Part shown: positions 12,001 through 24,000 of the stretch, piece after piece
Layout: each line of letters opens with the position of its first letter
Numbering within the stretch: the first letter of the stretch is position 1
Source: Leptasterias polaris
Taxonomy: Eukaryota > Echinodermata > Asteroidea > Forcipulatida > Asteriidae
Length of the DNA: 64,000 nt
Reading direction: 5' to 3'
Assembly (NCBI GenBank): GCA_037783415.1
Contig: JAZGTN010000061.1
Location: 62,001 to 126,000 of the forward strand
Translations under genes and position numbers: made by a program
Notes under the pieces: generated by a model
Databases searched by the model: none
The model's input: the letters and a program-made list of their open reading frames with translations, nothing else
What the model was told of the DNA's origin: nothing

Positions 12001-15000
12001 AAGATCAGGTTGTAAAAGGTTCAATCTATGAACTATGTCATAGACAAAACCTTACAAAAACTGCCATGGCAAGTTTCAGTGACATTGCAGTACAGACAGC
12101 AACTTTATCAGACTGTTCAAATTTTTAAGTTTTCAAAAACAAATCCCCAGAAGTAATTTTTATTCTTCTAACTCGTAAAACTCTTTTTGAAATTCCCATT
12201 TTACAAATTTTATTTTCTTTGTTTCCTAACTGTTTGTTGAAGGCCTTTCGTTTTTGTTTTATTGTAACCTTGTAAACATTTTAGTTTCGTGACCAAAATA
12301 CTATCTATAACAAATTGCAACCAAGAAACCATCTTAATTCCTTACACCGTTGGTGGAACACACAATGATCAAATTGTTTTATTTTATTTGCCAATCTTAC
12401 CATAACACATTATGCAGTTTGGATGAAGACCAATTTGGCCATACGGACAAGAGTCTGCAAAAAAGTTGGTAAAACAAAAATTAAACATATTTAGAAAAAT
12501 TTAGGCAAAGAATGTACACAAAAACTAATACAAAAAACCAAATTATTTTACTGTAAAAAAGTTATAGGATTTAAATGTCACACATTTTATAATCAAAGAA
12601 AACTTTGAAACAGATGTTTCAGCTATTTTTTGTCAACTTGTTTGCCACTGCTGATGACAGAGACTATGTGTGAATGTGAATGTGATTATGATAATCTCAG
12701 GAATAATGATCGCAGTTGTATTTTATGGTAAGGTCATGGACTGAATGGAAAAGGATAAGTTCAAAGCGTTAATGAAGTGTATGTACTTACTTTGGCAGTT
12801 TTCACCTCTAAAACCAGTTTGACACAATACACCAGCTGGGCATGTACCATTACCTTTGTAACAATCTACCTCATTGAAACAATGACATTCTTGGTTACAA
12901 TTGACTCCAAACAGCCCAGCAGGACATTCTACACAAAATAAATTAAAAGATTCTTGTTAAATCAAGTTGAGCCGAGCTGTACAAAAAACCTTGAGTAGCA
13001 TTCAGCCTTTCTGTTTCAATAACATTTGAGCAGTACAAAAAGCTTAATATATAAACTATAGAGTGCTAACTTCCTGTTATGTACGCACAAAATGTTTGAA
13101 ACCTCCTGGAGGCAGACATGTTTCACGTATGTGCTTTAAACTACAGAATGAATTCAATTTGAAGAGAACATTTTGACAGCGAGAATTGTCCATTATATGT
13201 GCCCATGATATAAGTCTTATTTGTAACCTGTAATATTTGAGATTTGGATTTCATGTTTTAGTGCAGTTCGCAGTTACATGTATGATCAATTAAAGCAATG
13301 AAAATGGTTTTAAATGTAGGTCTAGTGTTTTTCACTCACTTCTATCTTATGACATAATTTTGTAGCATGTTTATTTAGGATTGAACACTTCACTAAATGT
13401 CAAAAGGGGTGCAAAATCTGCCTTAAAAGTTGACAAGAATAAATATTTTTTTTTAAGTCACAAGTCCTGGCAAAGACGCAAGTGCAATAAATTGGCACTG
13501 ATGTACATTGATGGGTTACAATTGCATTCTCGTATGTATATTAACAGATAGTGAGTTCACAATCACGGCATATTTGATTCGATGACACACCGAAATGTAC
13601 TTAAATATGCAAATAGCAGTTCATTATTAACTTGTCCATTCAACTTAACGCTGTTCTCACTGAACTGAAGTTAGCAAGAGTTGGGCCATTATTTTAAGAA
13701 CAATAGTAGGTCCGTTGTTGGCAACTACAGACCGGTCAGTATATTAAGTGCAATATCTAAACTTTTGGAAAGAGCAGTGTACAATCGATTAGACAAATAT
13801 CTTACCTCATTTATAATTTACAATCTGGGTTCAGAAGTTCTTATTCAACCGTCACTACCTGGATTTTCTCTGTCCTTTCTCTATGATTCACCTAACTGAT
13901 TATATTCAATCTCAGATGTTCAAAGGTAATTATACAGGTATGGTGTTATTGGACTTGCAGAAGCCTGTTGATACTGTGAACCGTGTGATTTCATGCCCCG
14001 AAATTGCAAGCCATGGGTATTCATTCAGATTCTATTGATAGGTTTTAATCATATCTCTCAGATAGGCAGGACATCAGTGTGCATATCAGTGTGAATGATA
14101 TGAAAATGAGTGTCCAATCTAAATTAATGTGTGCTGATGACAGTGCCATGTTTATTTCTGGTAAAGATCCTGAAGTTATAGCCGACAGTTTGAGTAGGGA
14201 GTTAGAATCATGCAGGCAGTGGCTGATTGATTTTAAAAAACTGTCGTTGCACCTAGGCAAAGCTGTCTATCCTTTTTGGATACAAGAATAAATAATTAAG
14301 CAATGATGAACATTTTAAAGTTTCTTGCTCTGGGAAGATTGTTACTCCTTCAAACTCAGTTATCTAAGCATTACACTTGATTATATTCTGACAGGTGAGA
14401 GCATTGTAAATTCTGTCATAAAAAGGCAGGTGCTAGATCGCAATTTCTCTATAGACATGCCAACTGTTTGAATGAGATATCTTGCAAAGTCACGCTGAAC
14501 AATCTGCTCTCATTCAGAACTCAAATTTGGGGGAAAACCACATACAAGACAAGGGCTTGTATAGCTTGAAATTTTGACTGTGCCAGATTTTTTTTAAAGA
14601 ATCAAATTGTGAGAAGATTTATCCCATTTGTCTTATGGGTGAATATAATTTGATACCCAACAAAATTGAAAGATATTTGTCAGACTCAAAAGTCAACATT
14701 TCAGCATCATTCTTTTTAATAGAAGATAAAGTACATTGAGATATTATTCTTGAAAAACACATGACCACCTTGTTTCAATGGTGAGTTTTCTGGCGCTAAA
14801 ATCACTGGCCTCGGGCTGTGGTGCAGTGTAAATATGTCAAGCCCTGTCAAACATTGTAATTTTGACTAATGTTTTTCATCCCGGTTCTCTACATTGTCGG
14901 TAAAATTGAAAAAAAGGCTGCAAGTTGTAAACACAAATCCAATTTGTACAATATATTTTAAGCATGGATTATAGATCACAATTGTTCAAACAGAATTGAA

Positions 15001-18000
15001 CTAACTGGGCATGTTAAAAGCGTCAACGATCGTGTTACGCAAAACGAGCCGAATCATGTTTTATAAGATTTTTCATGAAATGGCACCAGACTTTATGAAG
15101 GTTTCAAATATCCATGCATAAATATTCTATCTGGAACAGTTCTACAACTTTTGTTGTTCCAAGAATAAAAGGGACAGAGTGCAATACATTTTAATGACCA
15201 GAATTCATAATGGAATTTACTTCCTAAAAGCAGCAAATGCTCCAACAATCATTATCAATTTAAAAGGGTAGTGACAAACAAAACTCTCTTCTATGTTTTA
15301 AAGGACCCCAGATGAAAATAAGTCAAAGAGATATAAACAGCTTTTTGGGCTGTCCTTGGTTGTGTGAACGATTTACTTATCATGTATTACTTTGTGGTTT
15401 TGTTTATATTTGCCAAAGTATAATTTAAAAAAATAAATAAATGGCTGAACAAAATGTCAAGCTTTTACATAAGTTTGTTCATGAACATTTATGCGCCTAG
15501 CTTCAAACCGCAGGACAAGTTAGCACTCTATAATAAGCTTCAGATATCATATTTCTAAATATTATAATCTTGATATGAATGAAAAGGTTTGTTCTTACTT
15601 ATCAATCAAAGAATCAAAGAGCGAGACAGGAAATGAATGCTGGGTGAAATAGAAGGAGACTTCATGTATGTGTAAGACATTTTAATTTTCAAGACTATTC
15701 TCAACAGAATCTTGATTAAAAACTTTGAAAACATTGCACTTGATGTTATAATGCTTTGATACATTAATTGTGGATCTAACTAATTCTTAATGCAATATTT
15801 TGTAATACATTTCATTTCCTTAAGGGAGTCATTACAATGACTGAACTATACAAACACGCCCTTACCTAAACAATACTTGAAATTTACATCAAAAGATTCC
15901 AAAGATTATCAGGAACAACAATGTACAAACAGTTCCAGTTCGATTTCACAAAGTGCTCAAATTCATCTTTAGATGAGTTACCAATATTGCCATAGTAATT
16001 TGTATTGTGATGTCACACTTTGCTAAGCAATTGAGATTAATTGGCATCTCTTTGTGAAAATAAGCCCCCAGAGCATTCATTTCATTGTTTTATGTTGTGT
16101 GTTGCACAAAGAGGCTCCTGCATTATGCTATATAAATATATCGTATTATTACTATTATTATTAAGCGTTACATAAGTTATGAGGCAGTATTCTTGTTTTA
16201 AAATGAATTGGGAACAGGTTAGTAGAGATGTGTTTACTGTGAGCTTGGTTTCCTTACCCTGGCAATTTTCTCCTGTGAAGTTAGGTGCACAACCACCACC
16301 AGTGTTTTGACATATACCAGTCGCTTTGTTACATGTCAAGTTTTCTTGGCAGTGGCATTTCAACTTGCAGCCAGCACCGAAGTAACCATCGGGACAACCT
16401 GATAGGATAACAACCGTGTCATCATTGCATGTATGTATGACGAAATTAAAAAACATTTTTGAAAAGGAGTATTTTCACTTGTTTTCCTTCACTTGATGGA
16501 TGTTTTATGTTAACAAATAAAGACAAACTGTTGTGTGGTGAATATTTTTACAAAATACTCAATGAAAAACTTTTGCATCCATTTTGTGCCAGTGTATGCT
16601 CTGGTAACAATTAAAAGAATTGACTTTATTGCAATTACAGTAATTGCATTTATTTAGTATAATTTATTTACATTAAAATAAAGTTATACATAGCATCTAA
16701 CAACATAAAGTAAACATATGTTATTTCCTTGTATTGTTGTATGTTTGATGAAATCTTTGCCAAATAAATTATAATAATGACAATAATAAAACTAAATATA
16801 ATTTTTAAATTCTCCATGGATGATTTCGTAATTTTTTTTATATTGACACTGCTTTAAAACCAAGCTACATGTAGCTAATTTTGCAGCATTTTTCCTTTTA
16901 AATCACTAATGCAAGGCCTACTTGGAGATCCAAGTACTTGGTACTCAGCTGTTAGACTCGGTACTCAAACTCTTGTACCTCTACTCAATGGCCCAGGTAC
17001 TCATACTGGAGTACTACGCAACCTTGCCCAGAAATTACTTGACAACAACAGTTTTCATTCATTTTGCTGTCCTCTTTTTAATTATATTTATTAAACTAAC
17101 AAATTTGATAATTTTGGGGCCTAAACGACATGCTAGGCAAAATTGTGAAAAAAAACATACCGTCCTCGCAATTTCTGCCTTTGAAGCTTGCTGCGCATGT
17201 GCAACCAAAGGGATCTGGAGGACAAATTAGATTTCCACTGCAACCTGTAACAGGACGGCTACTACTACAAGTGATACCACAGTCTTGACCAATGCAGTTT
17301 TGACCATGCACTGTGAAAAGAAAAACATTCCCATTAAAGGTGCTGTATACGTTTGGTAATTGGAGCCTACTGATTGTGTTAATCCTATATAAATGTAGGT
17401 ATATACAATAAAACTAACCTGTGAAAATTTCACTTCAAAAGATGGTCGCGTTTTTGACATCACCAAAAAACCGGAGCGAATATTTCCACGCAGGAAGAAT
17501 ATTGCCCATAGGAATACACACACTTCTCAGATTCAAATTTTGGGGAATAAAAAGTTATATTTTTTTTCCATAACCGCAGTACTTCAAAGTTAAGTTTCTC
17601 AAAATTCATTTTTATACTACCCAAAGCTGCTGTACTTCTTACAAGGTAAGTTTTTATTGCCATTAATTTTCAGAGTCATTACCAAACGTACACACCCTTT
17701 AAAGGTTTAGTAAACCAACGGCAACACATCAGCAAATGCTTGGTGTCAATATAAATGTCACTTGGAAAAGAGGTAATGCAGTTTTTATGCACTGACCTTT
17801 AATTGTGGAATATTAACTCTCTCTTTCAAAAAGCTACACATATCATACTTTTTCTTAAATTATTACTTTAAAAAAATGTTTCTTTCTTTCAGTGTTATTT
17901 TTGTTTTCCTTTTTTCCTTTCTTCTATCCTTAACTATGAAAACCTTTAAACATCCATTAGTAATGAAGTTTCCACACTTAGTACAATGGGTTTTTTCGTT

Positions 18001-21000
18001 GGTCAATCACAAGTAAAAAAGACAGTTGGTTCTTAAATGACATGAGCCGCTCATATTTCTCTCAGATTATTTAAAAAACAACAACATCCACTTACAAGTT
18101 TGACATGAGTTGCCACTGAATCCTGGTGGGCAGATACAATCACCAGTCACGTCGTCACACTGACCTCCATTATAACATAATGGACAATAACTATCGCAAG
18201 TTGGACCAAATTTATTGGGAGAGCATTCTGTAATAAGGAATCAAATATTCTGTCAACACAACAGCAATGGGTTTGATGAAATAGTGAATATGTTGTTTGA
18301 TAGTCCCCTCCCAGTCCCACCCGCCCCTTGATAAAGGGACACTTGTCAAAACAGATCGATATGTCCAAAGTGACAATGGATGGTACACTCAATAAAGATT
18401 TTGGCCCAATCTGTTTGAGATATTGTCCAATTTCTTTAACTAAAATTTATTTCAACTTCAACTTTATAAATTATGTTATGACTGAAATTATTGAGCTACA
18501 TGTGGCCTAATGCAGGGAAGATTTTTCCCACAGTCAACTACTTTCATAAATCACCCATAACCAGACCACAAGACACTGAGACAAGTCATTGAAACACAAA
18601 TACTCCAAATTACTTTTTAACTGCATTTTATGCGAAGATGCGAAAGTCAAAAATAATTATTGCAACAGAAAGAAAAAAATTTGACATGGATATTGCTATC
18701 GAAAAAGTGGTTTATCAACAGCTTTGCGTTTGACCCTCCGTGAAATTAGGTTCATGCACATTGTCTAACACCAACTCATTACCAAAGATTAAAGACAATT
18801 TATAATAATGTAAAAGAGGTGTGTGTTTCAATGACCTCTCATCTAAACCTAACAAATTAAACTATATGGCAGATAGCAATAGTGATTATAACCTATACTA
18901 ACTCAATGTCTATCACGTTCAATTTAAATACAGTTCTGGTAGTTTCAAGTCACCTTGTAAATTCTTACATGGTGCTAAGTAAATGGGTCTCGTTATTCAA
19001 ACATAACTCACACACAAAAATGAGTGTCTGCGGGGTGTAAAAAGTGTTATTATTATGAGAAATGCGTATTATTGTATTATTTTAAAACCAACTTAATCTT
19101 AGAGTCTGATTGGTCAACCCATAGCAACAAGGGGTGTGATGTAAACCTATATCTAAGGCCCATCCTGCGTATCACGCTGTTTTAACTCCACGTATTGCAC
19201 TATTTTAAGCTATACAGAAAATGTACAGCTGTCCCAACACCGGTAATTGCATTAAACTGTGCGTCAAGTTTGCTTGAACATTAATTTATTACAATGCACA
19301 CTCGTGAAATACGGAAAAATATAGTGCATCTGCATCCCATATCTAACCTAATGGATATGGGACACAGAAGTGATATATTTTCTATGTTCCACTCATGCTT
19401 GTGCGATAACTAATATTACTATTAAAATGTGTCAGGAATGAGAAAGGAAAATGAATAGAAACTTACGTCTTACAAGGAGTTTCGTAAGTGCATGGTTCTG
19501 TAGATGACGTCTACCATCTATGTAGCATTCATAGATACCAGTATGATTGAGTTGGACATTAGGGATAAAGACACTAGACTGGGAATTCCAAGCAGTGACA
19601 TCAACACCATTATGTCTCCACCGAAGCTCAGACAGTGATCCATATTGCTGCGTCATTGTCAATGTTACATCCTCTCCAGCACTCGTAGTCAAGGTGGGTG
19701 AGGCTGGAGATACATCACCTACAATCAATAATAAACTCAGTTGATGGACCGTTATATAACTGTGTCATTGTCAATGTTACATCCTCTCCAGCGCTCGTAG
19801 TCAAGGTGGATGAGGCTGGAGATACATCACCTACAATCAATAATAAGCTCAGTTGATGGACCGTTATATAACTGTGTCATTGTCAATGTTACATCCTCTC
19901 CAGCACTCGTAGTCAAGGTGGATGAGGCTGGAGATACATCACCTACAACCAATAATAAGCTCAGTTGACCCAATTAACTGCCCAACTTATATCTGAATTC
20001 AATATTTATTTTTAAGTGCATGCTTAGGCCTAAATGTTTCCCAATAAATTATCCAATAATGTGATTTAACAGGAGGATCTAAGTTACCATGTCTTCTCTT
20101 CCATTCTAGTCAAGATAATGTCAAATGCCTTTAGATTAGGAGCTTTGGGCTATACAACTAAAAGTATTTGTTATGAAATAAATGGTTGGAAATGGTTTTA
20201 AAGTAAAATATAATGATTCACACAATATTCCCTTGAAATTGTGTGGTTTTCCTTTTACTTTGGAACTAACACAGTCCATATTTTCGTAGAGCCCAAAATT
20301 TGGTTATTTAAAATGGCCAACCATGTTAGTTCACAGAGTAAAATGTGTGAATCACATTATATTCTACTTTTAAAACATTTTTCCAACGTTATTTATTTCA
20401 TAACAAACACTTTTTATGGTCTTAATAAGCACCCAATCCATAAAGCATTCCAATAAGTGTATCACTCACCGTACTGAGGTAGAAGAATTGTAGTGATCTT
20501 CGTTTGGGGTGAACTGAATTCACAGTTATACGCACCAAATCTACTTAATCCAGAGGCAGCACGGAAACGTAATCGAGTGGAAGCAGTTCTGGTTTCAATG
20601 TAGCTGTCATCTGGTAGGTCAGTACTGCCACTACCCGTATCCAATGCTCGACTTATTGTGACTGTTGCATCTCTGTACGTCCTGCCACTGCTCTTATAAC
20701 CACCAATAATATGGTCAATTGTAATTGTATCAAGAAGCGGTCTTACATTGTAGCAGGTAAAGTCAGGAATCTCCCCTTTAAAGAAGGAAAACATCAAATT
20801 ATGTATTAAAAACAACCCAAATCACAACAGTTTCACACTCAGACTTTGTAAATTACATTGTTTATCAGTAAACTTAACGAGTAGTCAATGGCAGCTGCAA
20901 ATGATTCCCTTGCAATGGTTGGGTCTTATGACAATACGCAAGGGGCCATTGATCTCTATTATATAATAATAATACGATTAGAGATCAATGCAAGGGGTCT

Positions 21001-24000
21001 AATTGTATATGACATCAGAAGTCCCAAAACAGCGCCGCATTGAGGTCAATGGAGACCTTTAATAGGCTGAGAGTTGTGCGCCTTATCAATGGCGGCCAAT
21101 GCATTTCTTTCTGCTTTTTCCAAAGGGAAAGCAAATCGGAAATCGGACTAAAGTAGACAAAATATCATTCCTGACAAACTTATCAATGACCTGCTCAATG
21201 TCACATGCCAGCAAGAGTACTACTGGTACCACAAGAAGAGAGATTGATAATAAACTCAACAATGAACTTTTATTATCAAGTCAATGAAATTACTCATCAA
21301 TAAAAACAAAGAGCTTCAATAACTAATTTATTGTTAAGATTAACCTATTTTTATGACATTCCTCTGCAGCAGGGGGTTCAATCTTTCGATGATCACCGAG
21401 TGGGTCTATTGTAAATTATCATTGGGTTGCAGGTGTCCAAGAGAAATCTGTCCCCTGGAAATTGGCTGAAGGAGGTTGATTCAAAAGAGGGCGCTCTCAG
21501 AAGAAATTTTTTCACTACTTCACCGTATTTGGGGGTGGGGGAAGACAGAATCTCCTGCCACAGCGGTTTCTATGGACCAACCATATCACAAATGTGAAAA
21601 CTTTGTCAACTCGCAATTTCTATTCATTTAAGCAATTGGTGCGCACCGGACTTACTATATACACCTTTCTTTTGTGACGTAACATCCGCGAGTTTCGCCA
21701 ACAAATGGTTTTATTCATCCGACAGGCCGACAAGATATTATTTTCTCTAAATTATTGCGGAAAAAGCGATCAAGGTCAAGCAGGAAAATCTTCCCGCCAT
21801 GTATCCAAGAAATACACACACCAGGCATAATATTTATCGAGCCTGGCACCTAGGCCCCGTGTAAAAAGTTAAATTTTACCGAGTAGGACTAGCCCGCTTC
21901 AACAACAGTGGCTTCCTGTAGTCCGAGTTACGGACTCAACAACACTTTTTTCTAGCGTATGTAGGGTACAAGTGAATACTCATGTTTTTTTGTAGGTCAA
22001 CATACTGTTACGACCTACTTCAAAAAACCCACACAGGTGGGGTGACAAAAACTGCTCCAAAATCCATCAAAGACTTCGGTTATATACTTTAAACTCACCT
22101 GAGATACGTAGATGTTGCCGGTTAATATGGTAGTAAAATTGTGTCAGATGCGTTTCCAAAATATGGAGAAATTTTCGGCTTAAACTTGAACCGATTTTCA
22201 AAAATGACCGCACGTGACTTCAAAGAATTTGCACAATCAGCAGATCGTGCACTGCGGAGAAGTTGACCCCATGCACAACGCGGAAAGCACCTCCGCACAT
22301 TGCGCATCTACCATTTCCACCATTTGGGGGGTAAATTCATTTGTGTCCAAAGTATATTTTAAAAAACCGAGAAAACAACAAATCAGCAAAAACATTGTTG
22401 AGTCCAGACTTTTTATTGACTTTTCAATTTCAGGCTTTTTTGCCGACTTTTCAAAGGGCTCCAAAATGCTAAAATTTAACTTACCCTGTAAAACTTATAG
22501 GCTAGGCCTAAGGTTTTACAAATTGGTCTCAAAACTCAAAAACCTGTCCCAATGTGTATGTTTGTTCAAGCGCCTTGAGTACCGTATTGGTAGATTGCGT
22601 GCGTTATATAAGGCTATATATTATTATTTTTTATAGCAGGCAATAATATTGATATGGTTAATATTTTATAACCATAATGAAACTCCAACCCCCAACCATT
22701 GGCATACTGTCGGCAACGTTTGACCTTCATTGTTCAAAACATGAATGGCTGAATCGGGAATGACTGCCTTTTCACCTTTTGCATGGTTTGAACTATTTTG
22801 TGTTGTTGCAAAACTGTTTTATTTTCTTCATCATGAAAACATCACTCGCCCCATGTACTAATTAACAATTATTAAATACTATATTTAATATACCTCGTAA
22901 TCAGAATAAATTTGTAAAGCCTGTAAACTAAGAATTTTGATTAAATTTGATAACATTTAACCAAGAGCTATTTATTTAAACAAAATAATAATAAAACTTC
23001 CTTGAGCACTATGTGCAAAATATAAAACTGATTCATACACTCCACCACAAAAGGCACCCTTTGGTTCCCAACAGCATAACAGACTGAGGCTAAGGTTTTG
23101 TTTACCAAAAAAGAAAGCGGATATAATTAATAGCATTAACAGCATAACAGACTGAGGCTAAGGTTTTGGCTACCAAAAAGAAAGTGGACATAATTAACAG
23201 CATTTTTACCCAGAGTTGGCTGACCCATTTAACTCTTGTATTAATCTTTAACAGGGAAAAAAAACCTTCGAGGAAGTACAATGAGGACTAATACAACACA
23301 ATATTTTGGAACTGGATACTTGGCTTGAATTTGTAAAGCATTTTTTCTCTTCACACGAGTTTTTGGTGAACAATCTAATTATGACGATAAAACGCTTCCA
23401 AATGTCGTTTGAATAATTTTGTCATAACTTAATCATAACAGAACAGGTACACTTTCTATTTGATGCATTGGAACCTTCGTTAAGTTTTCGATAAACATTG
23501 CCAAACCAATACACTGGATTTCTAAACGGCAAATTAACATCCCAAACACACAGGCAAGATCAGTTTATAATTATGTTTATTTGTATACGTGTTTGTATAA
23601 CAGGAAGTTCAACAACTGAAAAAAACGAAAGACGAACTGAGTTTGTTTTTATTAGACCATATAGCATGGTGTTTTCCCGAAGTAGACAAAGTATTTACTT
23701 TGTCAAGTTTGTTCATGTAGTTGTGTCGTATTTACTTTATAAAGAGTGGTTTTATGGAAATTAACAAGCGTCCATTTACTAAAATATTTTAATTAATTTG
23801 ATTTTAAGACTCTCCTTTTATTAGTTAAAACATAAGTCTCCTTTAACTTTTGAAAAAATGTATTCAAGTCCCGCTCTTGTCAATTTTCCTTGTGGTTTGT
23901 ATCTTGGTAATTGAAATAAAAAGTCGCAGACCCTGTTCCCAGGGTTAAATGGCTTCTGACTGACACCCCGAACAAAGATACCGACAAAACAAGGTGAACC

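Noticed and set aside
22214..22636. 140-aa plus-strand frame in intron 1
   Set aside because: No recognisable domain, and it overlaps an equally open minus-strand frame; composition looks random.
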